Source: Pseudomonas sp. DC1.2 (GTDB taxonomy: Bacteria > Pseudomonadota > Gammaproteobacteria > Pseudomonadales > Pseudomonadaceae). From it: a stretch of DNA of 64,000 nucleotides. The notes below the pieces were generated by a model. It did not search any database and was not told the origin of the DNA. It saw only the letters and a list, made by a program, of their open reading frames with translations. Positions 57,018 through 64,000 of the stretch are shown in pieces. The position numbers were made by a program, and so were the translations under genes. Numbering within the stretch: position 1 is the first letter of the stretch; each line of letters begins with the position of its first letter. The stretch is taken from assembly GCF_034351645.1 (NCBI RefSeq), contig NZ_CP133782.1:3601001-3665000 (forward strand). Reading direction: 5' to 3'.

Positions 57018-59750
57018 CTATTGCCAGCCGAACCGCCGAATGTAGAAGCCCTTCACCATCTGGGTCAGGCCCATGTACGCCAGCAGAATCACCGGTAGGA
57101 ACACAAAGTACAGCGAAGGCAGTGCCTGTAGCTTGAAGTAGTGGGCCAGCGGCCCCATCGGCAGAAAGATCCCGACCGCCATGATGATCCCGGTCATGAC
57201 CATCAGCGGCATGGCCGCGCGGCTTTGCAGGAACGGAATCTTCGGTGTACGGATCATGTGCACGATCAGCGTCTGGGTCAGCAGCCCCACCACGAACCAG
57301 CCGGACTGGAATAACGTCTGGTGGTCAGGGGTGTTGGCATCAAAGACATACCACATCAAGGCGAATGTTGTGATGTCGAAGACCGAACTGATCGGGCCGA
57401 AGAACAGCATGAAGCGCCCAACCTCCACCGGCTGCCAGCGCAGCGGTTTTTTCAGCATCTCGTCATCGACGTTGTCGAACGGGATCGCGATCTGCGAAAT
57501 ATCGTAGAGCAGGTTCTGCACCAGCAAGTGCATCGGCAGCATCGGCAGAAACGGAATAAACGCGCTCGCCACCAATACCGAGAACACGTTGCCGAAATTC
57601 GAGCTGGCGGTCATTTTGATGTACTTGAGCATGTTGGAAAAGGTTCGACGCCCCTCCAGCACGCCCTCTTCAAGCACCATCAGGCTCTTTTCCAACAGGA
57701 TAATGTCGGCAGCTTCCTTGGCGATGTCCACGGCGCTGTCCACAGAAATACCGATATCAGCCGCACGCAGCGCCGGCGCGTCGTTGATACCGTCGCCCAT
57801 GAAACCCACCACATGACCATTGCCTTTGAGCAAACGCACAATGCGCTCCTTGTGGGACGGCGTCAGCTTGGCAAAGACGTTGGTTGTCTCCACGGCCAGC
57901 GCCAGCTCGGTATCGGTCATGCGCTCGATGTCATTACCCAGCAGCAGGCCTTGTTGTGCCAGACCCACTTCACGGCAAATTTTGGCGGTCACCCGTTCGT
58001 TGTCGCCGGTCAGCACTTTCACTGCAATGCCATGGGCGGCCAGCGCGCGCAGGGCAGGTGCGGTGCTTTCCTTGGGCGGATCGAGGAAAGCGACGTAGCC
58101 GATCAGTGTCATCTGCTGCTCGTCGGAGACGTTGTAAACCGTCTGTTCATTGGGCGTATGCCGTGCCGCCACGGCCACAACTCGCAACCCTTCCTCGTTG
58201 AAAGAGGCGGTCACCGCACGAATGCGCGCCAACAGTTCATCCGTCAGCGGCTCGTCATTGTCACCATGGCGAACCCGAGTACAACCGGCGAGAATTTCCT
58301 CCACCGCGCCTTTGCACACCAGCAAGTGATGCTGCTGGTCATGTTCAGCCACCACCACCGACATGCGGCGACGGGTGAAGTCGAACGGCACTTCATCGAT
58401 CTTGGCAAACGCGGTGGCCACTTCCAGTTCACGATGAACTTCGACGTGCTGAAGCACGGCCACGTCCAGCAGGTTTTTCAGGCCGGTCTGGTAGTAGCTG
58501 TTGAGGTAAGCCATTTCCAGCACGTCATCGGACTCTTCGCCCCAGACGTCCACATGACGGGCGAGGAAGATCTTGTCCTGGGTCAAGGTGCCGGTTTTGT
58601 CGGTACACAGCACGTCCATAGCGCCAAAGTTCTGGATAGCGTCGAGGCGTTTGACGATGACTTTTTTACGTGACAGAAACACCGCCCCCTTGGCCAGGGT
58701 AGACGTGACAATCATCGGCAGCATTTCCGGGGTCAGACCCACGGCAATCGACAGCGCGAACAGCAGCGCCTGGGTCCAGTCACCCTTGGTAAAACCATTG
58801 ATGAACAGCACCAGCGGCGCCATCACGAACATAAAACGGATCAACAACCAACTGACGTTGTTGACCCCGGTCTGGAAGGCCGTGGGTCCACGATCGGTGG
58901 AACCAACCCGTTGCGCCAACGTCCCGAAATAGGTGCTGTTGCCGGTCGCGAGGACCACCGCCATCGCCGTGCCGGACACGACATTGGTGCCCATGAACAG
59001 AATGTTGTCCAGGTCCAGCGGATTGAGGGTGCCGCGGTCCTGCTGACGCGGGAATTTTTCCACCGGCATCGATTCACCGGTCATCGCGGCCTGGCTGACG
59101 AACAGGTCCTTGGCGCTGAGCACGCGGCAGTCGGCGGGAATCATGTCACCGGCCGAGAGCACAATCAGATCGCCCGGCACCAGTTGCTTGATGGGTAACT
59201 CCAGGCGAGCACCTTTACCCGAACCCTGGGGTGCGCTGAAGTCGCGACGCAGCACCGTGGCCGTGTTGCTGACCATTGCCTTGAGGGCATCGGCAGCCCG
59301 GTTGGATTTGCTTTCCTGCCAGAACCGCAGGAGGGTCGAGAGCACCACCATGGAGAAAATCACGGTGGCCGCTTTCAGGTCATCTGTCAGCAGTGACACG
59401 ACAGCCAGCAGGGTCAGCAGCAGGTTGAACGGATTTGTATAGCAGTGCCACAAGTGTGTCCACCAGGGCAGTGGCTGCTCATGCTCAACCTCATTGAGGC
59501 CAAATCGCTGGCGCAGGGTTTCAGCTTCCTGCTCGCTCAAGCCATCAGTGTGGCTACCGAGTTTATTCAGCAGTTGGCCGGTGTCACTGTTGGCAGCCGT
59601 TACCAGGGTTTGCGCCAGCGTCGGCGGGACTTCGCGGTTGACCTTGGCGTCAGTGAAACTTTCCAGCAGCGCCAGGCGGCGGAAGTGCCGGGCGATGTGG
59701 CGGGTGCGCAGGAATCCGGCAAAGAATTCTTTGAGCAGGGTCAGGTTCAT
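57018..59750 (-). CDS. mgtA: Magnesium-translocating P-type ATPase
   Basis: 910 residues (E. coli MgtA is 898), P-type ATPase type IIIB. Motifs in order: actuator MTGESMPVEK, phosphorylation DKTGTLTQD, KGAVEEIL nucleotide site, TGDNERVTAKI, and the hinge GDGINDAPALRAADIG. Ten membrane helices are evident at both ends (for instance LFALSIAVGLTPEMLPMIV). It imports Mg2+ when external Mg is low. A hairpin in the leader (59759-59779) covers the ribosome site. mgtC follows. Confidence 0.96.
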   Translation of the reverse strand: MNLTLLKEFFAGFLRTRHIARHFRRLALLESFTDAKVNREVPPTLAQTLVTAANSDTGQLLNKLGSHTDGLSEQEAETLRQRFGLNEVEHEQPLPWWTHLWHCYTNPFNLLLTLLAVVSLLTDDLKAATVIFSMVVLSTLLRFWQESKSNRAADALKAMVSNTATVLRRDFSAPQGSGKGARLELPIKQLVPGDLIVLSAGDMIPADCRVLSAKDLFVSQAAMTGESMPVEKFPRQQDRGTLNPLDLDNILFMGTNVVSGTAMAVVLATGNSTYFGTLAQRVGSTDRGPTAFQTGVNNVSWLLIRFMFVMAPLVLFINGFTKGDWTQALLFALSIAVGLTPEMLPMIVTSTLAKGAVFLSRKKVIVKRLDAIQNFGAMDVLCTDKTGTLTQDKIFLARHVDVWGEESDDVLEMAYLNSYYQTGLKNLLDVAVLQHVEVHRELEVATAFAKIDEVPFDFTRRRMSVVVAEHDQQHHLLVCKGAVEEILAGCTRVRHGDNDEPLTDELLARIRAVTASFNEEGLRVVAVAARHTPNEQTVYNVSDEQQMTLIGYVAFLDPPKESTAPALRALAAHGIAVKVLTGDNERVTAKICREVGLAQQGLLLGNDIERMTDTELALAVETTNVFAKLTPSHKERIVRLLKGNGHVVGFMGDGINDAPALRAADIGISVDSAVDIAKEAADIILLEKSLMVLEEGVLEGRRTFSNMLKYIKMTASSNFGNVFSVLVASAFIPFLPMLPMHLLVQNLLYDISQIAIPFDNVDDEMLKKPLRWQPVEVGRFMLFFGPISSVFDITTFALMWYVFDANTPDHQTLFQSGWFVVGLLTQTLIVHMIRTPKIPFLQSRAAMPLMVMTGIIMAVGIFLPMGPLAHYFKLQALPSLYFVFLPVILLAYMGLTQMVKGFYIRRFGWQ

Positions 59751-60060
59751 GGCAGTTTCTCCCTGGGGTTAGCCAGGAGAACGTCGAGCGAGTACGGGCC
59801 GAGACAGGCCAGCAAACGGCGCTCGAACATGTACCCACTGTGGATCTCCGCTATTTATAAATCGCGCGAAGTGTGCGCACCGAGAGCGCGAGAGTAAACG
59901 AAGCCAAGGCTGATATTGGGGGAAACAGGGGGATCTTCAGGAAGGGTTCAGGATTGGGTACAGGTGATGTTTTTGATGCCTCTCCTCGAATCGCCGTCCG
60001 CAGCGAGCAGGTTCCGGGCGGTGATCCGAAGCAGGTCGTTTTTTCAGACGCGGAAAAATC
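59751..60060. other. mgtA leader and upstream region
   Basis: No gene is seen in these 310 bases. Reading leftward it holds a TATAAAT-like -10 element near 59851-59862 and a hairpin at 59759-59779 immediately before mgtA. pvdA ends at its right edge without an obvious rho-independent terminator. No convincing PhoP box (repeated GTTTA) was found. Confidence 0.55.
59759..59779 (-). promoter_or_regulatory. Leader hairpin covering the mgtA ribosome site
   Basis: On the transcribed strand CTCCTGG pairs with CCAGGGAG, with one bulged base. The right arm contains GGGAG, the ribosome site 8 bases before the mgtA ATG. The stem could limit translation initiation. Confidence 0.4.
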
Positions 60061-61398
60061 TCAGCTCGCTGTCGCCAACAACAGGTCCATTACCGAACGA
60101 CTGTGCCCACGGTGTTTGCCATGGTCGTACAGCGAACCGGCAATTTCATCGGCGCGGATCGGCAGGATCGACAGCAATGTGTCGCTCAAGCCATGGCTGG
60201 CCTGGCAGAAGCCCTGCATGTAGAGACCGGCCTTGCAGCGCTCGTCCGTGATCAGCTTGTAGTTGCGATCAACCTCAAAATCGCCCAGATATTGCGCCAG
60301 CGGTGCCAGCAGCTTGCGGTGCATCTGCCGCTCGTAACCGGTGGCCAGCACCACCGCGTCGTAATGACGGACCGCGACTTCACCGGTGGCATTGTTGCGC
60401 AGCGCCAACTCGATGCCGTGCTCAGTGGCGGTAGCCTTTTCGACCGTGGTCAGGGTACGGAACGCATGGCGCGCAATGCCCGAGACTTTCTGCCGGTAAA
60501 AGATGCCGTAGATGCGCTCGATGAGGTCGATGTCCACCACCGAATAGTTGGTGTTGTGGTACTCGTTGACCAGGCGCTCGCGTTCACTGCTGGCCTGCTG
60601 GAACACCAAGTCAGTGAACTCGGGCGAGAACACTTCGTTGACAAACGGGCTGTCGTCCGCCGGTTTCAGCGCCGAGCCACGCAGGATCATGTCCACCTGC
60701 ACCGATGGAAAACTGTCGTTGAGGTCGATGAAGGCTTCCGCTGCACTCTGCCCGCCGCCGATGATCGCAATGCTCATCGGCTGATTAGCGACGCACGGCT
60801 GCTTGGCCATGCGTTCAAGGTACTGGGAATGATGGAAGACCCGACTGTCATCCTTGAACGCCTTGAAGGCCTCGGGAATACGCGGCGTGCCACCGGCGCT
60901 GACAACCACTGAACGCGCGGTGCGCACACACTGCTGGCCCTGCGTGTCCCGAGAGATGACTCGCAGTGCCTCGACTTGCTGCTGGTGCAGCACCGGTTCG
61001 ATGGCCAGTACCTCTTCACCGTAGCGGCTCTGCTCGGTGAATTGCCCGGCCACCCAGCGCAGGTAGTCGTTGTACTCCATACGGCAAGGGTAAAAGGTGC
61101 TGAGGTTGATAAAGTCCACCAGACGGCCGTGCTGTTTGAGGTAATTGACGAAGGAATAAGGGCTGGTGGGATTACGCAGCGTCACCAGGTCCTTGAGAAA
61201 GGAGATCTGCAACTCGCTCTGGGTCACTAGGGTGTTGCCGTGCCAGCGATAGTCGGCCTGCTTGTCGAGAAACAGCACATCCAGCTTGCCCTGGCTCGGC
61301 CCCCGTTCTTGCAGGGCGATGGCCAACGCCAGGTTCGAGGGGCCGAAACCGACGCCGATCAGGTCGTGAACGATGGGCGATGCAATTGCCTGTGTCAT
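60061..61398 (-). CDS. pvdA: L-ornithine N5-monooxygenase (pyoverdine)
   Basis: 445 residues (P. aeruginosa PvdA is 443). It hydroxylates ornithine for the formyl-hydroxyornithine of pyoverdine. FAD motif HDLIGVGFGPSNLALAIAL, substrate-site segment QISFLKDLVTLRNPTSPYSFVNYL, NADPH motif IAIIGGGQSAAEAF, and the C-terminal ATGYER motif are present. ATG 61398 has GAGGA upstream. An exact iron-starvation box lies about 100 bases upstream, so PvdS should drive it. The fpvI gene is next upstream on the same strand. Confidence 0.97.
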   Translation of the reverse strand: MTQAIASPIVHDLIGVGFGPSNLALAIALQERGPSQGKLDVLFLDKQADYRWHGNTLVTQSELQISFLKDLVTLRNPTSPYSFVNYLKQHGRLVDFINLSTFYPCRMEYNDYLRWVAGQFTEQSRYGEEVLAIEPVLHQQQVEALRVISRDTQGQQCVRTARSVVVSAGGTPRIPEAFKAFKDDSRVFHHSQYLERMAKQPCVANQPMSIAIIGGGQSAAEAFIDLNDSFPSVQVDMILRGSALKPADDSPFVNEVFSPEFTDLVFQQASSERERLVNEYHNTNYSVVDIDLIERIYGIFYRQKVSGIARHAFRTLTTVEKATATEHGIELALRNNATGEVAVRHYDAVVLATGYERQMHRKLLAPLAQYLGDFEVDRNYKLITDERCKAGLYMQGFCQASHGLSDTLLSILPIRADEIAGSLYDHGKHRGHSRSVMDLLLATAS

Positions 61399-61496
61399 TT
61401 CCAGTGTCCTCTGGATGAACCCCTCAACAGTGGGGGATAAAACCTGGGTGACCTGACCGGCCTTGGGCAGCACAGCAGATCGTCTGTTGAGTAGGA

Positions 61497-61520
61497 ACGA
61501 GGGCAATGAAAATAAATTTA
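61497..61520 (-). promoter_or_regulatory. PvdS iron-starvation box upstream of pvdA
   Basis: Read leftward, TAAAT (61520-61516), exactly 16 bases, then CGT (61499-61497). This equals the TAAAT-N16-CGT consensus for PvdS promoters, and sits about 99 bases before the pvdA ATG. Confidence 0.85.
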
Positions 61521-61531
61521 ACGGCAAAGGA

Positions 61532-62014
61532 TCAATGGGCGTCCCATTGTTTGATGCGTACCCGGCAATGCTTCATCGCATTGACGATGTGTTTCTCCAC
61601 CAGTGCCCGGGAAATGCCCAGGTGCTCGGCTATCTCCAGGTGCGACAAGCCGTCGATTTTGCGCAACAAAAAACTCTCGCGACACAGCTGGGGCAATTGC
61701 GCCAATGCGCGCTGGAGCATCTCCAGGCGCTGGCCATGATCGAGGCTGTTATGGGGAGACGGAGTGAAGTAACGCTCTTCGTTGTCGAGCACTTCCAGCG
61801 GTTCGACCTGACGCAGCGCGTTGCGTCGGTGATCATCGATTACCAGGTTCAGCGCGGTGCGATAAAGGAACGCACGGGGCTGCTCGATCGGGGTGTCACC
61901 GGAGCGTTCCAGAACCCGCACATAAGCGTCATGCACCACATCTTCGGCAACCTGACGGTTGCCCAGCCTGGCGTTCAGGAAACACACCAGCTCACGATAG
62001 TAGTTTTCCAACAT
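61532..62014 (-). CDS. fpvI: FpvI-like ECF sigma factor
   Basis: 160 residues, the FpvI length (159 in P. aeruginosa). Region 2 begins at the N terminus (MLENYYRELVCFLNARLGN) with AEDVVHDAYVRVLERS. Region 4 has LPQLCRESFLLRKIDGLSHLEIAEHLGISRALVEKHIVNAMKHCR. FpvI directs transcription of the ferripyoverdine receptor gene after release from the anti-sigma FpvR. No anti-sigma gene is present in the window. ATG 62014 has GGGAG upstream; the frame is open further but not family-like. A Fur box lies about 100 bases upstream. Confidence 0.9.
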   Translation of the reverse strand: MLENYYRELVCFLNARLGNRQVAEDVVHDAYVRVLERSGDTPIEQPRAFLYRTALNLVIDDHRRNALRQVEPLEVLDNEERYFTPSPHNSLDHGQRLEMLQRALAQLPQLCRESFLLRKIDGLSHLEIAEHLGISRALVEKHIVNAMKHCRVRIKQWDAH

Positions 62015-62111
62015 GACTCCCGGCCGCACACGGTGCGGATTCTGTCTTTTAGCCAGATCGGCGCTATCACCCTCGATAGCGGCACGATGATGGCCGCTCG
62101 AGGTGCGTAAT

Positions 62112-62126
62112 TTATAGTAATTCTCA
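62112..62126 (-). promoter_or_regulatory. Fur box upstream of fpvI
   Basis: Read leftward TGAGAAT-T-ACTATAA matches 11 of 14 arm bases of the 7-1-7 Fur operator TGATAAT-N-ATTATCA. It lies about 100 bases before fpvI, and a short AT-rich stretch suitable for a promoter overlaps it. Confidence 0.6.
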
Positions 62127-62202
62127 TATAGATTTAAAGCACTGCGTCCACTTGCCCGCCAAATAGCGGGGAACCGCACCTGTAATCCTCGGTATCAAGG
62201 CT

Positions 62203-62226
62203 TAAATTCTCCCCCGGACTTCTCGT
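62203..62226 (+). promoter_or_regulatory. PvdS iron-starvation box upstream of pvdR
   Basis: TAAAT (62203-62207), exactly 16 bases, then CGT (62224-62226): a perfect match to the PvdS consensus, 109 bases before the pvdR ATG. Confidence 0.85.
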
Positions 62227-62334
62227 TTACAGGACAGCTTCCCGTGTCTGTCGGCCCTCCGACAGCGTATGGCGGCGCGCGAGACTGGCGCGAATGCCGC
62301 ACGACGGGCCGACTCCCACCGGCTGGAACCCTGC

Positions 62335-63495
62335 ATGAAACGTCCCCGTCCTACCCGACGCGCCCTGCTTGTAGCACTCTGCCTGATCCCCGCCATGGCC
62401 TTAGCCGCCTGGCAAGTTATGCCGGGGCGCGAGAAACCGGCCACCGCCAGGGTCAGCCGCGCCGACATCGAAAGCAGCGTGACAGCCCTCGGCACTCTGC
62501 AACCGCGTCGTTACGTTGACGTCGGCGCGCAGGCTTCCGGGCAGATCCAGAAAATCCATGTCGAGGCCGGTGACGAAGTCGAGGAAGGCCAACTGCTGGT
62601 CGAAATCGACCCCTCGACGCAGAAAGCCAAACTCGATGCCGGTCGCTTCTCGATCGATAACCTCAAGGCACAATTGCAAGAACAGCGCGCCCAGCACGAT
62701 CTGGCGCAGCAAAAATACCAGCGTCAGCAAAAACTCGCGGCCGGTGGCGCCACCCGCGAAGAAGATGTGCAGACCGCCCAAGCCGAAGTACGGGCCACCC
62801 AGGCTCGCGTTGACATGTTCCAGGCGCAGATTCGCCAGGCCCAGGCGAGCTTGCGCAGCGATGAGGCCGAACTGGGTTACACCCGTATTTATGCACCAAT
62901 GTCCGGCACCGTCGTGGCGGTTGGCGCGCGGGAAGGCCAGACACTCAACGCACAGCAGCAGACCCCGTTGATCCTGCGCATTGCAAAGCTGTCACCGATG
63001 ACGGTGTGGGCGGAAGTCTCCGAAGCCGATATCGGTCATGTCGAACCCGGCATGAGCGCCTATTTCACCACCCTCAGCGGCGGCAACCGACGCTGGCGCA
63101 GCACCGTCAGACAGATTCTCCCGGTGCCGCCCCGCCCACTCGAACAAGCCCAGGGCGGCAGCCCCACCAGCGGACGCAGTGGCAGCGAGCGCGTTGTGCT
63201 CTACACCGTGTTGCTGGATGTCGATAACGCCGATAACGCTTTGATGGCGGACATGACCGCACAGGTCTTCTTCGTTGCCCAACACGCACAGAACGTCCTC
63301 ACTGTACCGACCGCCTCGCTGCAAAGCAGCCCGCAGGCAGATCGACAACGTGTGCAGGTGGCGGCGGCCAATGGCGACATTCAGCCAAGGGACGTGCGCA
63401 CCGGCATCAGCGACCGGTTACGCACACAGATCCTCGACGGGCTGGTCGAAGGTGATCACGTGCTGGCCGTTCCCGCTGCCAGCAATGGAGGCTGA
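62335..63495 (+). CDS. pvdR: Periplasmic adaptor of the PvdRT-OpmQ efflux system
   Basis: 386 residues of the MacA/HlyD adaptor family. The N-terminal membrane anchor (TRRALLVALCLIPAMALAAWQVM) is followed by the lipoyl half (LGTLQPRRYVDVGAQASGQIQKIHVEAGDEVEEGQLLVEIDPS), a coiled coil (about 95-165), and a barrel (YTRIYAPMSGTVVAVGAREGQTLNAQQ). PvdRT-OpmQ exports newly made or recycled pyoverdine. The iron-starvation box upstream ties it to PvdS. The assignment to PvdR rests on context with pvdA, fpvI and the coupled MacB-like gene. Confidence 0.9.
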   Translation: MKRPRPTRRALLVALCLIPAMALAAWQVMPGREKPATARVSRADIESSVTALGTLQPRRYVDVGAQASGQIQKIHVEAGDEVEEGQLLVEIDPSTQKAKLDAGRFSIDNLKAQLQEQRAQHDLAQQKYQRQQKLAAGGATREEDVQTAQAEVRATQARVDMFQAQIRQAQASLRSDEAELGYTRIYAPMSGTVVAVGAREGQTLNAQQQTPLILRIAKLSPMTVWAEVSEADIGHVEPGMSAYFTTLSGGNRRWRSTVRQILPVPPRPLEQAQGGSPTSGRSGSERVVLYTVLLDVDNADNALMADMTAQVFFVAQHAQNVLTVPTASLQSSPQADRQRVQVAAANGDIQPRDVRTGISDRLRTQILDGLVEGDHVLAVPAASNGG

Positions 63496-64000
63496 ATGCA
63501 AACGCCCCTGATTGAACTGCGCCAGATCCGCAAAGCCTACGGCGGTAACGACAGCCCGTTGGTCGAGGTACTCCGAGGCATCGATTTGTCGATTCATGCC
63601 GGCGAGTTCGTGGCGATCGTAGGCGCTTCCGGCTCCGGTAAATCGACGTTGATGAACATCCTTGGCTGCCTCGACCGGCCCACCCGCGGCGACTATCTGT
63701 TTGCCGGCGAAAACGTCGCGCAACTGGACACTGACGAGTTGGCATGGCTGCGGCGCGAAGCATTCGGCTTTGTGTTCCAGGGTTACCACCTGATTCCTTC
63801 CGGCTCAGCCCAGGAAAACGTCGAGATGCCAGCCATCTACGCCGGCACCCCGGCGGCTGAGCGCCACGCCCGCGCCAGCGCCTTGCTTGAGCGCCTCGGT
63901 TTGGCGAGCCGCACCGGCAACCGCCCGCATCAGCTCTCTGGCGGCCAGCAACAAAGGGTGTCGATTGCCCGAGCCTTGATGAACGGCGGTCACATCCTCC
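63496..64000 (+). CDS. pvdT: MacB-like ABC transporter PvdT, cut by the window edge
   Basis: The first 168 codons of a gene running off the right edge. ATG follows the pvdR stop directly. The sequence has the MacB-type ATPase start ([13 protein letters not shown]; Walker [23 protein letters not shown]-loop [21 protein letters not shown], and signature [17 protein letters not shown]). The MacB group fuses this ATPase to a four-helix membrane domain, which lies outside the window. It works with PvdR and an outer-membrane OpmQ. Confidence 0.93.
   Translation, partial: MQTPLIELRQIRKAYGGNDSPLVEVLRGIDLSIHAGEFVAIVGASGSGKSTLMNILGCLDRPTRGDYLFAGENVAQLDTDELAWLRREAFGFVFQGYHLIPSGSAQENVEMPAIYAGTPAAERHARASALLERLGLASRTGNRPHQLSGGQQQRVSIARALMNGGHIL

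Noticed and set aside
1..64000. tRNA, rRNA, CRISPR arrays, complete IS elements, prophage
   Set aside because: None recognised by eye; only a remnant of a mobile-element ATPase at 15412-15705.

Overview
The window is a high-GC Pseudomonas chromosome segment, most likely from the P. fluorescens group. The main reason is the pyoverdine cluster at the right edge: pvdA, an FpvI-type sigma factor, pvdR and the start of pvdT, with two exact TAAAT-N16-CGT iron-starvation boxes. The chemoreceptors, two-component systems, TonB receptors and codon use agree. I found no rRNA, tRNA, CRISPR array or intact insertion sequence.

1-3.2 kb: 5'-proximal part of DNA polymerase II (the gene runs off the left edge), a two-CBS-domain protein and a glutathione S-transferase. 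3.2-15.1 kb: a 1.2 kb AT-richer intergenic region with inverted repeats and a good sigma-54 promoter leads into tonB-exbB-exbD, a large TonB-dependent receptor and a YejABEF-type ABC importer. Together these make a complete import route from outer membrane to cytoplasm under one apparent control region. The tonB reading frame is broken by one base in a C-run. 15.2-17.6 kb: a small accessory island with gene remnants at both edges (DUF3455, mobile-element ATPase, DUF1615) around a colicin E3-like rRNase bacteriocin and its presumed immunity gene.

17.8-36.7 kb: a second TonB siderophore-type receptor, a flavin monooxygenase, hemB, a PhzF isomerase, a second GST, a YraQ-type permease, the selD-mnmH selenouridine pair, a Tsx-like porin with a purine nucleoside permease, an AraC regulator with XapX and an MDR oxidoreductase, a 52-residue metallothionein, two overlapping YdcZ/DUF606 membrane proteins divergent from a LysR regulator, and a chemoreceptor.

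36.9-51.4 kb: an NhaC-type transporter flanked by two chemoreceptors, a PepSY-PepSY-response regulator-kinase operon, a patatin-like phospholipase, queD, codA, a DapF-fold protein in which both catalytic cysteines are serines, an MFS transporter, a cyclic-nucleotide-binding MscS channel and a pirin.

51.5-64 kb: an EvgS/BvgS-type hybrid kinase with its LuxR-type regulator and a degenerate receiver protein, then mgtC and the Mg-transporting ATPase mgtA, then the pyoverdine block (pvdA and fpvI leftward, pvdR-pvdT rightward).
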